A stretch of 64,000 bases of DNA from Ancrocorticia sp047501485 (GCA_047501485.1 JAZDRN010000001.1:682001-746000), one strand, 5' to 3'. Shown: positions 8,543 to 18,306, counted from the stretch's first letter. Notes: generated by a model from the sequence alone, not told the origin. Program-made: numbers and translations.

Positions 8543-8609
8543 CGCCAAGACGTCACGGATACGACGAAAGCCGCGCCCAACGTGTTACCGGCGCCGGCCC
8601 GCGGTGCTA

Positions 8610-9971
8610 TCAGTACAGGACGTGCGCCCACAGGAAGCCGACCACGCACGATGTGAGAACGCAGATCAACCCCGGCACCAGGAAGCTGTGGTTGATGACG
8701 TACTTGCCGATGTGGGTCGTCCCCGAGCGATCGAAACCTATCGCTGCCAGATCAGACGGGTAGGTCGGGAGAATGAAGTACCCGTACGAAGCACCGAAGA
8801 GCCCGATGATCGACACGGGATCGACTCCGAGTGAGAGACCCACCGGGACGATAGCCGTGACCGCCGCCGCCTGTGAGTTCACGAGTTTCGAGACCACGAA
8901 CAGCACGAGCGCATACATCCAGGGCGCTTCGGCCACGACACCGGCAAGCCCTGATTCCAGTTCTTCCAGATGCGCCCCGAAGAAGGTCTCGCTCATCCAC
9001 GCCACACCGAAGACCGAGAATATCGCGACCATGCCTGCCTTGAACACACCGGAGTTCGGAATGTCAGACGCCTTGACCTTGCAGGAGAGCAGGATGATGG
9101 CGCCCGCTACCAGCATGATCATTTGAATGGTTAGGTTCATCGAGAGGGAGACGAGTTCTCCCTCCTCATTGGGAAAGGCCGGACGCAGGGTTTCAAAGGC
9201 GCCCAGCGCCACGACGATGGCGATAGCGACGAAGAAGATGGTGGTCGCGCGGTAGGCCTCCTTGGGGGACGTGGTGTCGAGGAGAGTGGTCGAGCCTCCG
9301 TAGATGTACTCGCGCTGTTTGGGATCGGCCAGTCTTTTCTGAAACTCCTCGTCCTTGTCCAGGTCCTTGCCGCGGCGCATGGACCACAGCGCACCCATCA
9401 GGACGCCGCTCAAGGATGCGGGAATCGAGACCAGCAGGATCTGGGGAATCGAGAACGAACGCTCGATGATGTCCACTCTCTCGGCCAAGATGGACGCCAG
9501 CGAGACGACCGCCACGGAGACTGGAGATGCGGTGATACCCATCTGGGCAGCCACCGAGGAGATCGCCATGGGACGCTCGGGGCGGATGTTCTTCTGTAGG
9601 GAGATGTCCGCAATGATCGGCAGCATCGTGTAGACCACGTGGCCGGTGCCGCACAGCACCGTCAGGGTCCAAGTGGTCAGCGGTCCGAGAATCGTGATGT
9701 GTTGCGGATGCTTGCGGAGGAGACGCTCGGCTATGCGCATCATCACGTCGAGGCCGCCCGAGGTTTGCAGGGTGGATGCACATCCGATGACGGCGAGGAT
9801 CGTCAGCATCACTTGAATGGGTGGTTCGCCCGGCGGTAATCGGAAAACGAAGACGAGGATGACGAGCCCGATTCCTCCGATGAGGCCGAGCCCCATGCCG
9901 CCGTGGTGCGCGCCGATGAGAAGGCAGGTCAGCACCACCAGCAGTTGGGCCACGATGAGTAAGGTGTCCAT
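8610..9971 (-). CDS. Anaerobic C4-dicarboxylate transporter, DcuA/DcuB family
   Basis: A 453-residue inner-membrane carrier, roughly a dozen hydrophobic segments, of the family that exchanges fumarate, malate or aspartate for succinate during anaerobic growth. Family-like stretches are GAHHGGMGLGLIGGIGL near the N-terminus and CGTGHVVYTMLPIIADI. MAISSVAAQMGITASPVSVAV follows (quoted as AAQMGITASPVSVA), then ASYGYFILPTYPSDLAAIGF near the C-terminus. I prefer the ATG at 9971, preceded by AAGGA at good spacing, to one at 9992. DcuA versus DcuB cannot be told by eye. It is monocistronic. Confidence 0.9.
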   Translation of the reverse strand: MDTLLIVAQLLVVLTCLLIGAHHGGMGLGLIGGIGLVILVFVFRLPPGEPPIQVMLTILAVIGCASTLQTSGGLDVMMRIAERLLRKHPQHITILGPLTTWTLTVLCGTGHVVYTMLPIIADISLQKNIRPERPMAISSVAAQMGITASPVSVAVVSLASILAERVDIIERSFSIPQILLVSIPASLSGVLMGALWSMRRGKDLDKDEEFQKRLADPKQREYIYGGSTTLLDTTSPKEAYRATTIFFVAIAIVVALGAFETLRPAFPNEEGELVSLSMNLTIQMIMLVAGAIILLSCKVKASDIPNSGVFKAGMVAIFSVFGVAWMSETFFGAHLEELESGLAGVVAEAPWMYALVLFVVSKLVNSQAAAVTAIVPVGLSLGVDPVSIIGLFGASYGYFILPTYPSDLAAIGFDRSGTTHIGKYVINHSFLVPGLICVLTSCVVGFLWAHVLY

Positions 9972-10512
9972 GAGTGTTCCTTGGAAGTTCAAGATGGGGG
10001 ACAGTCACGTGCCGAGGCAACCAGAGGCCACCTTGCCACGGTGAAAATCAGTGTATTTCCAAGGAAAAGTACCGTCTGGGCGCAGAGTCCCAGGCGTGCG
10101 TCTGAACAGGGGAAATGGACGCCTATTATGTGAACACTTTGTTTGATCCGGTGAAACCAATGGTCCTCTCGGGCATGAGACTGGGCTTTGGGGAACGACG
10201 GGCACGAAACCGGGCTTTAGGAACCGATCAGACAAGAAACGTGTTCGGTCCAGACAAGAGATGTGTTTCCGGGGATGGAAAGGTGGGGGGCCACTCGGTT
10301 TCTACCTTTGCCCCACCGGACCCTGTGCGCCGGCACCAAGCCCAAGAACAAATAAAGCAAATAGTCTAAACGCAACTTAGCNNNNNNNNNNTTTTTAAAA
10401 AAAAAAAAAATTATAGTTTTTGTAAAAAAAATTTTTTTTTTTGGGGGTTTTTTTATGGGGGGGGACTTGGTTTTGGACGCCGGCCCCCCCCCGGGACGCT
10501 GTGCGCCGCTTC
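9972..10512. other. Intergenic region with an assembly gap
   Basis: No gene is supported in these 540 bases. Two near-identical short blocks built on CAGACAAGA-A-GTGTT occur at about 10229-10246 and 10251-10268. They look like paired binding sites or the end of an insertion sequence, but no transposase is visible. The right-hand part is unreliable sequence (see the gap entry). Confidence 0.5.
10382..10495. other. Assembly gap (ten Ns) and adjoining low-quality homopolymers
   Basis: Ten Ns at 10382-10391 are followed by long A, T, G and C runs up to about 10495, quite unlike the rest of the window. This looks like poor read ends at a scaffold join rather than biology. Sequence resumes normally at about 10496, just before the stop of the shikimate dehydrogenase gene at 10513. 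Confidence 0.85.
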
Positions 10513-11373
10513 CTAGCCGAAGACGAATTCTCGGATCTCGTCTACCGGCATCTTCGCTCCGAACCAGATCTCCTCGGCGATGGCGGCCTGCCAGAGCAGC
10601 ATGCCCAAGCCGTCGATCGCGGTGGCCCCGGCTTCCTTGGCCAGCCTGAGGAGTTTCGTCTCCACCGGATGGTAGACCGTGTCTACTATGGCCTGCCCAG
10701 CGTGCATCCATCCCTTGTCGACATTGGATATATCATCCAGTGGCGCCATTCCAACTCGCGTGGCGTCCACGACGACTAGGCTCTCGCCCACCTCCCGGGC
10801 CAGCTTCGCCTTATCGTCCAGATCGTGAAGGACGATATTGCTACCGGTCCTCTCCGAAAGGGAGGCCACGCGCTGGGACGTCGAATCGAAGAACTGATCC
10901 CTCACGTTGAACACCGAGATCTCAGCGACCCCATCGAGGGCCGCTTGAGTGAAGACCGCCGAACCGGCGCCTCCCGCTCCGATGACCGTCATCTTCTTTC
11001 CGACGACGTCGAACCCGGCTTCCGTGATCGAGCGCAACAGTCCCGCACCGTCGGTGTTGTGGCCGATGAACCGGCCGTCCTCGCAGGCGACCGTGTTGAC
11101 AGCTCCCATCAGCTCGGCGGCGGGGGAGAGCGCATCGAGATGATCGAGGACGGCGGTCTTGCAAGGCATAGTGATGTTGAGCCCCTGGGTTCCCAGGGCT
11201 CGAGCGCCCCGAATCGCGTCTCCCAGCGTCTCGGGCGTGACATTGGAAACGAGATAGACGGCGTCGATACCCAATCGCTTGAAAGACTCGTTGTGGATCG
11301 CCGGAGACAGCGAATGCTCGACGGGCGATCCCAACAATGCGACTAGTCCGGTGTGCCCGGAGATCTCGATCAT
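10513..11373 (-). CDS. aroE: Shikimate dehydrogenase family (AroE/YdiB-like)
   Basis: A 286-residue NAD(P)-dependent dehydrogenase of the type that reduces 3-dehydroshikimate (AroE) or also acts on quinate (YdiB). Substrate-site motifs are GSPVEHSLSPAIHN (residues 15-28), NITMPCK with catalytic Lys72, and NTDGAG with Asp108. The Rossmann loop is IGAGGAGSAV (131-140). The C-terminal GLGMLLWQAA is also conserved. AGGAAAG precedes the start. The next gene upstream on the same strand is a TetR regulator, and a catabolic-type neighbour (acyl-CoA ligase) lies beyond. A quinate/shikimate use role is therefore as possible as aromatic amino acid synthesis. Confidence 0.88.
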   Translation of the reverse strand: MIEISGHTGLVALLGSPVEHSLSPAIHNESFKRLGIDAVYLVSNVTPETLGDAIRGARALGTQGLNITMPCKTAVLDHLDALSPAAELMGAVNTVACEDGRFIGHNTDGAGLLRSITEAGFDVVGKKMTVIGAGGAGSAVFTQAALDGVAEISVFNVRDQFFDSTSQRVASLSERTGSNIVLHDLDDKAKLAREVGESLVVVDATRVGMAPLDDISNVDKGWMHAGQAIVDTVYHPVETKLLRLAKEAGATAIDGLGMLLWQAAIAEEIWFGAKMPVDEIREFVFG

Positions 11374-11421
11374 GTCATGCTCACTTTCCTGTGGAGGGAG
11401 GTGCCTGAGTGCACCACCTGT

Positions 11422-12183
11422 TCATACTAGATCCTCGGGCCACTTCGGATTCTCAGGTGGTTGCGAATCGGTCAGCACCTGTTGGACGTAGCGTTCGGCT
11501 TGCGAAGGTTCGACGACGATGAGCCGCAGAAGCGTCTCGATGATCAGCCCATGCTGGTCGAGGCGGGAGCTCGCGGAGAAGATGTCATGCCCGTGGAGAG
11601 TTTTCATCGAAAAGTGATGCTCGATGCGCATGAGCGCCAGTGAGATAGCCACCTGGTAGACCTCCATGATGCTGGGCGCGTCCGGACCGGACCGGATAGA
11701 GCCGAGGCTCTGCCCGTATGCGAAGGGCTCCCGGAAATATCCAACGATCGCCGCGCTGATGTCCGCATTGACACCTTCGATGAGCTCGGATTCGCCGTCG
11801 GGATACTGGTTTTCCGTTGTCAGCAGACGCAGTTTCAAGGGGTTCTCCTCCGCCCATGTCAGAGCGGCATCGACCCTCACCGCGAATTCGTGAACGGGAT
11901 CGTCGTAATGCGTGCGCAGATTGTTCGTCAGAAACTGCACGCTCTTGACCGCATCCAGCACGACGGCACGGTGCAGCCCCCTCTTGTTCCCGAAGTAGTA
12001 GTAGATCATGCGTTTTGACGTATTGGTATCGCGCGCGATCTCGTCGATGCGGCTGCCTCCGAAACCGTAGCGCGCGAACTCCTCCAAAGCGGCATCCATT
12101 ATCGCCTGCTTGTTGCCCTTGGGATCTCGCTTGGCTGCAGGTTTGATAGCCGATCTGATCCCCTTGGAATGCGGAGTTCCCAT
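11422..12183 (-). CDS. TetR family transcriptional regulator
   Basis: The 253-residue protein has an N-terminal TetR DNA-binding domain at about residues 24-75: IMDAALEEFARYGF, then SRIDEIARDTNTSKRMIYYYFGNKRGL (quoted in parts: SRIDEIARDTNTS and MIYYYFGNK). The remaining 170 residues form the ligand-binding helical domain and contain no motif that reveals the ligand. GAGG lies five bases before the ATG. It lies 48 bases upstream of aroE on the same strand and so may be cotranscribed with it and regulate it or the acyl-CoA ligase behind it. Confidence 0.88.
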   Translation of the reverse strand: MGTPHSKGIRSAIKPAAKRDPKGNKQAIMDAALEEFARYGFGGSRIDEIARDTNTSKRMIYYYFGNKRGLHRAVVLDAVKSVQFLTNNLRTHYDDPVHEFAVRVDAALTWAEENPLKLRLLTTENQYPDGESELIEGVNADISAAIVGYFREPFAYGQSLGSIRSGPDAPSIMEVYQVAISLALMRIEHHFSMKTLHGHDIFSASSRLDQHGLIIETLLRLIVVEPSQAERYVQQVLTDSQPPENPKWPEDLV

Positions 12184-12284
12184 AGAAGCCTCGCTTTGTC
12201 GCTTTGACTGCTGGAATGCGCGGTAACGAATTCAAGGTTCGCGGAGAAGCGTATTCTTTTCGGTGGCCCGGGGCCCGGCCGACG

Positions 12285-14096
12285 TCAGGTGGCTGGCTGC
12301 CCGGAGTAGATGTCGTCGATGGCGGCGGAGTATCGCTCCAGGACCCGGTTGCGCTTGACCTTCAGTGAGGGCGTGAGCAAGCCGTTCTCCTGGGTGAAGT
12401 CCCCGGATATGATTGTGAACTTTCGGATTGACTCGGCGCGCGAAACCTGGCGGTTCGTGCGTTCGATGGCTCGCTGCAATGCCGCGAGGACCTCGGGGTG
12501 GCGGGAGGCTTCATTGACGTCCATGGCCTCAAGGCCATGGGAAGCGAGCCAACCGGGGAGCATCTCCGGATCGAGGATGATCAGTGCGGAGATGAATGGA
12601 CGCTGATCGCCAACGACGACGACCTGTGAGATGAGCGGATGGCCTCGCAGCTTGTCCTCGAGCACCGCCGGCGCCACGTTCTTCCCGCCCGCGGTGACGA
12701 TGAGTTCCTTCTTGCGACCGGTGATGGACAGGAACCCCTTGTTGTCGATCGTGCCGACGTCGCCGGTACGGAACCATCCGTCGTCGTCGATCACCTCGGC
12801 GGTTGCGGTGGGATTGCGGTGATAACCGCGCATGATGTGGGGCCCCTTCACCAGAACCTCTCCCTCCCCGGTGAGCCGTAGAGAGGTCCCGGGTATCGTC
12901 TGGCCGACGCTTCCCATCACGAAGGCAGCGGGACGATTGACAGTGGCGGGTCCGGTCGTCTCCGTAAGTCCAAAGGCCTCGATGACGGTGAGGCCGATTC
13001 CCCGGAACACATGCCCCAGGCGCTTGCCCAGCGGTGCTCCGGCCGAGACTGCGTAGTGGCAGTCTTCGCCGAGGATCGCCGTCATCTTCGACCAGACGAG
13101 CTTTCTGGCGATGGCGCGTTTGACCCGGAAGAACGGGCCGTGGTGCGAACGCTGCGAGTTCTCGACGGCGGTCTGCGCGGCCCAGCGGAAGATCTTGAGC
13201 TTCCTGCCTCCTCCAGACTTGGCTTCGGCGGCGTTGTAGACCTTTTCGAGCACCCGAGGCACCACCAGGAGGGCTGTGGGCTTGAAGCTCTGCAGATCGG
13301 CAATCAGATTGTTGGTGTTGGGAACGTGGCCGATCCGGCCTTTGCCGGCCAAGCCGTACAGGAACACGATACGTGCCATGATGTGTGCCAGCGGCAGGAA
13401 GAGAAGAACCCGGGAGCTCTCCAGGTTGATGATCTCGCGTTCGAGCTTCAGAATCGTCAGGACGGAGAAAACCAGATTTCCGTGGGTCAGTTCGACGCCT
13501 TTGGGGCGTCCGGTGGTTCCCGAGGTGTAGATGATGGTGGCGAGCGAATCGGCCGTCAGTGCGGCGCGCCTGGCCGAGGCTGCCTCCTCGGAAATGGTGT
13601 TCGAGGATTCGTAGAGGGCGGCGAATCCGTCGTCGTCGAGCAGAACGGTGGGTAGAAGCGAGTCGGTTCGAACGGACTCGACCAGTTCCAGGTTGGGTGC
13701 CGTGTCCGTGAAGACGACCCGGATGGCCGAATCCTCGAGGATCCATTGAATCTGTTCCGCCGAATCGGATTCGTATATGGGAACGACGACGATGCCCACG
13801 GACAACGCCGCCATGTCCAGCAGGCTCCATTCATAGGAGGTTGCCGCGAAGACGGCGATCGTCTCGCCCGGCTCGATACCCATGCCGAGCAGACCGCGTG
13901 ACACTCGCAGAATGCTCTTGCCGAACTCGGATATCGTAATGGGCTTCCACTGCGAGCCGAATCTGCTTTTCCGTTCGAGGCACACGCTGTCCGGGCGAGC
14001 CTTCGCGCGATGCTCTATGAGTCAGGGGACTGTCATATGAGGTTCGAGAGAGACCGTCGCCTCAGCTGTCCAAGATCCGTCGTGTTTCTTTTTCAC
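12285..14096 (-). CDS. fadD: Long-chain acyl-CoA synthetase (FadD), frameshifted near its start
   Basis: An AMP-forming ligase that activates fatty acids to acyl-CoA. The ATP-binding motif TIIYTSGTTGRPKGVELTHG, the A5-like EAFGLTETTGPATVN and the hinge region DDGWFRTGDVG with GRKKELIVTAGGKNVAP are all present. The long uninterrupted frame starts at 13985, which is too late. A better start is the GTG at 14096, eight or so bases after AGGAG, giving KKKHDGSWTAEATVSL and onward to VPDS. There the frame meets TAG at 14015-14017. One missing base at about 14018-14020 would join it to IEHRAKARPDSVCLERK. It is either a real frameshift or a sequencing error in this draft. Confidence 0.85.
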
Positions 14097-14312
14097 GGTG
14101 GCTCCTCTGGAGTCGTGCATGTGTAGTTGTTATCGGAATTTAGCACAATCGCTTGGGTTAATCGCTTTCAACACCTTATATAAGTGGTATCCGCAAGCGG
14201 AACCGGGTTCGCCCCGAATAACCGGGATATCAAGCGATATATGGCTGTTGTGAATTCCGCCGGAGACTAAACCGGGGCTTGCCTGTGCCAGCGGCAGCAT
14301 AGGCTATGAAGC

Positions 14313-15071
14313 ATGAAGATCGCACGTCTCAGCCTTGACCAGGGCCCTCGTTACGCCGCATTCGACGAAGAATCCCAGAGCTACCTCGTTCTCTCGGACG
14401 ATCCACTGTTCGGGAAGATCGAGGTCACAGGCCAGAGGGTGGCGGCCGACGACGCCCATCTGGTCGCCCCGATGATCCCGCGTTCGAAGGTGGTGGGATA
14501 TATCGGGACCTACCCGGATGGGGAAGGCGGCGTCGCAGCGCAGTCGATGGACGAGCTGACGATGTTCCTCAAACCCAACACCTCGGTGATCGGACCAGAC
14601 GATCCCATCGTATTGCCTCGTTGGGCCCAGACCGTGCGCCATGAGCCCGAGCTCGCCGTGGTGATCTCCCGGGCATGCAAGGATATTCCAGCCTCCCGGG
14701 TCAAGGATGTGGTGTTCGGTTACACCGTGGCCAACGACGTGACCGCGGTGGCTCACGACAAGGTTCGCGCCAAGTGTTTCGATACGTCGAGCCCGATCGG
14801 ACCCGTCATCGAGACGGACATCGATGTCAGCGACCTGCGACTCGTGTCGAGGGTCAACGGCGAGGAACGAAAGGCGGGGTCGACGGCCTCGCTCGCGTTC
14901 ACCGTAGCCGATCTCGTCGCCTATGCCTCGACGATCTTCACCTTGCTCCCAGGCGACATCATTTTGACGGGAGCCCCAGCGGGCACCGGCGAGATCGAGG
15001 CGGGGCAGGTTGTAGAAGTCGAATGCGAGGGAATCGGTTTCCTGCGCAACCCGGTACTGCGCCGAGACTAG
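14313..15071 (+). CDS. Fumarylacetoacetate hydrolase (FAH) family protein
   Basis: A 252-residue member of the FAH superfamily, metal-dependent enzymes that hydrolyse or decarboxylate 2-oxo acids. The catalytic core is in the second half: HEPELAVVIS with the first metal-binding Glu at about residue 112, GYTVANDVTA, then GPVIETDIDV and LLPGDIILTGAPAGTG. The N-terminal domain is the short actinobacterial type. Many Actinobacteria have such a gene just upstream of gltX, as here, though a convergent gene lies between. The substrate is not known; oxaloacetate decarboxylase or acylpyruvase activities are known for relatives. Confidence 0.88.
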   Translation: MKIARLSLDQGPRYAAFDEESQSYLVLSDDPLFGKIEVTGQRVAADDAHLVAPMIPRSKVVGYIGTYPDGEGGVAAQSMDELTMFLKPNTSVIGPDDPIVLPRWAQTVRHEPELAVVISRACKDIPASRVKDVVFGYTVANDVTAVAHDKVRAKCFDTSSPIGPVIETDIDVSDLRLVSRVNGEERKAGSTASLAFTVADLVAYASTIFTLLPGDIILTGAPAGTGEIEAGQVVEVECEGIGFLRNPVLRRD

Positions 15072-15113
15072 GGTGCCCTTGTTGGTCGTTTGCTTCGTTG
15101 TGTCCCTTAATGG

Positions 15114-15163
15114 GCATGTGAGCGTTCTGTGTGCCGCATAAGGCATACAGAACGCTCACATGC
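15114..15163. terminator. Long perfect hairpin, bidirectional terminator
   Basis: The 17 bases at 15114-15130 (GCATGTGAGCGTTCTGT) are exactly complementary to 15147-15163. The stem continues through a G-T pair and TGCC/GGCA to a six-base loop, about 22 pairs in all. It lies between two convergent genes and could stop transcription from both. No long T-run follows. Confidence 0.7.
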
Positions 15164-15267
15164 GTCTGGAGGATCGTGCCAGCCCTGTGCCGCACGTACG
15201 GACGAGCAAGCCCGTCCCGCCCAACGAGCCATCCCGTCCCGCCCAAGCAGGTGGACCACTGACCGAA

Positions 15268-16434
15268 TCAGCTAAATAGCGCCTTCTCCATGCGGTCGAG
15301 AGCCTCCACCAGAATGGGGCGCGGGGTCGCGAAGATCATGCGCGCGAAGTCGGAGTAGTCACTGCCGCAGGCGCTTCCGGGAGTCAGCGAGACAGCCGCG
15401 TTCTGACGGAGGAATTGCGCAGGCGTGGCACCGGCGAAAACTCCCTGTTCGGCGAGCTCCGTGAAATCGAGGAGCGTGATGTATGTGCCCTGAACAGTCG
15501 CCATGCGTACGCCGTTCCATCCCTCCACCCGGGCTTGAAGCAGATCGCGGTTGGCGCGAAGGTACTCGCGAACCTCATCGTTCCACTGCTGCGATCGGGT
15601 GAAGCACACTTTCGCGGCGCGTGCGCCGATCGTTGAGGTGGGCTCGGTGGCCGCGTGGGAATGCGGTTCGAAGGCCGACCAATCGGCGTCGTTGTTGAAG
15701 ATGAGCTGAGCGCACTTGAGTCCTGGGATGTTCCATCCTTTCGAGGCTGCCACCGCGGTGATCGTGTGGTTCGGTGCTTCCGCGCTCACCGCCGCATACG
15801 GCACGTACTCCTCCTCGAGGATGAGAGGAGCGTGGATAGCATCCTCGAAAACGCGCCCGCCGTGCCTGGTGACCACGTCATCGAGAGCGGCGAGCTCCTC
15901 GCGGGAAAGGCAGCGGCCGGTGGGATTCCAGGGGTTGCACAAGATGACGACCTCGGCTCCGCGTTCCATGGCTCGATCGATTCCGTCGAGGTCGAGCGCC
16001 CAAGCGCCGGAATCGTCTCGCAGAGCGGGAACCTCGATCACTTCGCGGTTGAATTCCTTCGGGATCGTCAGGAACGGCATATAGGCGGGTGTCGGGACGA
16101 CGACGGGAGAACCCGGGGTGGAGAAATGCTCGATGGTGATACGCAGGCCTGCGAGAACCTCGGGCAGGAGCAACATGCGGGCAGGATCCGGCGTCCATCC
16201 GAAGCGGGCGAGCCACTGCGAGGTCGCTTCCAGTACATCCTGCGACTCGCTGGGTGGAAGATAGCCGAGCGAGCCACGGTTGGCTTCCGCGATGAGGTAG
16301 TCGCGCAGCTCCGGGCTGATCCCGAAGTCCATTTCGGCGACCCACATCCCGATGGTTCCGGGATAGGCGGACCACTTGCGCGATCCTTCGGAGGTGAGCT
16401 GTTCTATGGTGGGGGTGTCGAAATCGAAAGCCAT
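15268..16434 (-). CDS. MalY/PatB-type PLP-dependent aminotransferase (cystathionine beta-lyase-like)
   Basis: A 388-residue fold-type I PLP enzyme. NPWNPTGR is at 167-174 and the PLP-ring Asp at about 198 (FEDAIH). The Schiff-base Lys232 is in AASKGWNIPGLKCA, the signature of the MalY/PatB class, which often cleaves cystathionine or cysteine conjugates and can have transaminase activity. The N-terminal W-VAEMDF motif is also characteristic. The start ATG at 16434 fits the family. It is monocistronic and convergent with the FAH gene. Physiological substrate uncertain. Confidence 0.85.
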   Translation of the reverse strand: MAFDFDTPTIEQLTSEGSRKWSAYPGTIGMWVAEMDFGISPELRDYLIAEANRGSLGYLPPSESQDVLEATSQWLARFGWTPDPARMLLLPEVLAGLRITIEHFSTPGSPVVVPTPAYMPFLTIPKEFNREVIEVPALRDDSGAWALDLDGIDRAMERGAEVVILCNPWNPTGRCLSREELAALDDVVTRHGGRVFEDAIHAPLILEEEYVPYAAVSAEAPNHTITAVAASKGWNIPGLKCAQLIFNNDADWSAFEPHSHAATEPTSTIGARAAKVCFTRSQQWNDEVREYLRANRDLLQARVEGWNGVRMATVQGTYITLLDFTELAEQGVFAGATPAQFLRQNAAVSLTPGSACGSDYSDFARMIFATPRPILVEALDRMEKALFS

Positions 16435-16516
16435 GCCTCTAGCCTATCGCTGCCGCAGGTAAAAGGGCTTGTGGGGCCGCTCGCTGGGAGGGTGGGAAAC
16501 GGATGGCCCGCGATGT

Positions 16517-16601
16517 CTTGAAGCCGGTTGGTCCTTGAAGCCGGCTGGGCCTCGAAGCCGGCTGGGCCTCGAAGCCGGTTGGGACCCGAAGCCTACTGGT
16601 C
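16517..16601. repeat. Five tandem copies of a 17-bp repeat
   Basis: Units of the form CTTGAAGCCGGCTGGGC run head to tail at 16517, 16534, 16551, 16568 and 16585. The central copies are nearly identical and the outer ones more diverged. They fill the gap between the MalY-like gene and gltX and have no coding frame of their own. Confidence 0.85.
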
Positions 16602-16743
16602 CTGCGATGTCCCGAACCCGTGTGGGCTCGCTCCCTCAACCCTCTGAGTTCCCTTCTCGATCCCGCATGGGGCGGCAAATGTAGCGGACCGGACGCCCAG
16701 CCCGTCCAGGCAACGCCCCGGCACAGGTTATCCTTGAGAGACC

Positions 16744-18249
16744 ATGGCTATTACCACTGCTGCGGGCTCAGATATCCGCGTTCGCTTCTGTCCCTCGCCC
16801 ACCGGCACCCCACACGTGGGTATGGTGCGCACCTGTCTCTTCAACTACGCCTACGCGCGTCACGTCGGCGGCACCTTCGTCTTCCGTATCGAGGACACGG
16901 ACGCCGCTCGCGATTCCGAGGAATCCTTCGACCAGATCATCGACTCGCTCAAATGGCTGGGTCTGGATTGGGACGAGGGCGTCGGGGTGGGCGGCCCGCA
17001 TGGCCCCTACCGCCAGTCGGAACGCGCAGAGATCTACCGCGACGTTGCCGCGAAGCTGCTGGCCGGGGGATACGCCTACGAGTCCTTCTCCACTCCTGCG
17101 GAGATCGAGGCGCGGCACAAAGCCAAGGGCGAGGATCCCAAACTCGGATATGACGGTTTCGACCGCGACCTGAGCGAGGAGCAGAAGGCCGCCTTCCGAG
17201 CAGAAGGACGCGAGCCCGTGCTGCGCATTCGCATGCCCGATACCGATGTCTCCTTCGACGATCTGGTACGCGGCGAGATCACCTTCAAAGCCGGTTCCGT
17301 GCCGGACTACGTCATCGTGCGTGCCAACGGCGACCCGCTCTATACGCTGACCAACCCCGTGGACGATGCGCTCATGCAGATCACTCACGTCCTACGCGGC
17401 GAGGACCTACTGTCGTCCACACCCCGCCAGGTGGTGCTCTACGCGGCTCTCGAGGAGATCGGCATTGCCGGTTTCACCCCGCGTTTCGGTCACCTTCCCT
17501 ACGTCATGGGTGAGGGGAACAAGAAGCTGTCCAAGCGCGATCCGGAATCCAACCTGCTGCTGCATCGCCAGCGCGGCATGATTCCCGAGGGTCTCGTGAA
17601 CTATCTGGGTCTGCTCGGATGGGCGATCGCCGCCGATCGCGATGTCTTCTCCAAGGATGAGATGATCGCTGCTTTCGATATCGCGGACGTCAATCCGAAC
17701 CCGGCTCGTTTCGATGACAAGAAGTGCGTTGCCATTAACGCGGACCACATTCGCCTGCTGGATGAGGCTGACTACCGCGGTCGGCTCGTGCCTTACCTGC
17801 ACGAGGCCGGCGTGGTGAGCGCTGCCTCCTATGATGAGCTGCGCGAGGAGGAGCGGCTCGTGCTAGACGCCGCTGCTCCGCTGGCCCAGACCCGTATGCA
17901 GCTGTTGGGCGAGGCCGGCGATCTCATGAGGTTCCTGTTCATCAGCGCTGAGCAGATCGAGTACAACGAGAAAGCCGTCTCGAAGCTGCGTGACACCGCG
18001 CCCGCCGTGCTCGCGGCCGCCGCCGGAGTCCTCTCCGGCATCGCGGACTTCACGGCAGAGAACATCAAGGCCGCGTTGGATGCCAAGCTGGTCGCGGAGA
18101 TGGAGATCAAGCCGCGCTTCGCGTTCGGCCCGCTCTTCGTGGCCATGACGGGCACCAACGTTTCCCTGCCGGTGGTTGACTCCATCGCGATCCTGGGTAA
18201 GGACGAGGCCGTCAAACGTATCGAGAGGTTGCTGGATCGTTTGAGCTGA
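16744..18249 (+). CDS. gltX: Glutamyl-tRNA synthetase
   Basis: This 501-residue class I synthetase charges tRNA-Glu in the cytoplasm. In organisms lacking glutaminyl-tRNA synthetase it also mischarges tRNA-Gln. The HIGH-type motif is PSPTGTPHVG at 17-26, the KMSKS-type motif is KKLSKR at 260-265, and FRIEDTDAARDS at 48-59 is a strong family signature. Length is normal. It ends in a strong terminator. Three of its cognate or related tRNA genes (one Gln, two Glu) lie about 2 kb downstream, though this is probably coincidence. Confidence 0.97.
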   Translation: MAITTAAGSDIRVRFCPSPTGTPHVGMVRTCLFNYAYARHVGGTFVFRIEDTDAARDSEESFDQIIDSLKWLGLDWDEGVGVGGPHGPYRQSERAEIYRDVAAKLLAGGYAYESFSTPAEIEARHKAKGEDPKLGYDGFDRDLSEEQKAAFRAEGREPVLRIRMPDTDVSFDDLVRGEITFKAGSVPDYVIVRANGDPLYTLTNPVDDALMQITHVLRGEDLLSSTPRQVVLYAALEEIGIAGFTPRFGHLPYVMGEGNKKLSKRDPESNLLLHRQRGMIPEGLVNYLGLLGWAIAADRDVFSKDEMIAAFDIADVNPNPARFDDKKCVAINADHIRLLDEADYRGRLVPYLHEAGVVSAASYDELREEERLVLDAAAPLAQTRMQLLGEAGDLMRFLFISAEQIEYNEKAVSKLRDTAPAVLAAAAGVLSGIADFTAENIKAALDAKLVAEMEIKPRFAFGPLFVAMTGTNVSLPVVDSIAILGKDEAVKRIERLLDRLS

Positions 18250-18265
18250 CGTGTGCTAGCTCATA

Positions 18266-18306
18266 CGGCCCCTGCTACGCAACTGCTTGCGTGGCAGGGG
18301 CCGTTT
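18266..18306 (+). terminator. Rho-independent terminator of gltX
   Basis: GGCCCCTGC at 18267-18275 pairs with GCAGGGGCC at 18294-18302. Inside that, ACGCAA pairs with TTGCGT around the loop CTGC. The stem is followed by GTTT. It begins 17 bases after the gltX stop codon. Confidence 0.8.

Noticed and set aside
7442..8548. 368-codon frame ending in the small membrane protein
   Set aside because: The upstream part is antisense to the DUF4916 gene. Only the last 107 codons look like a protein.
10217..10711. Frame crossing the N run
   Set aside because: It passes through undetermined bases and homopolymer artefact.
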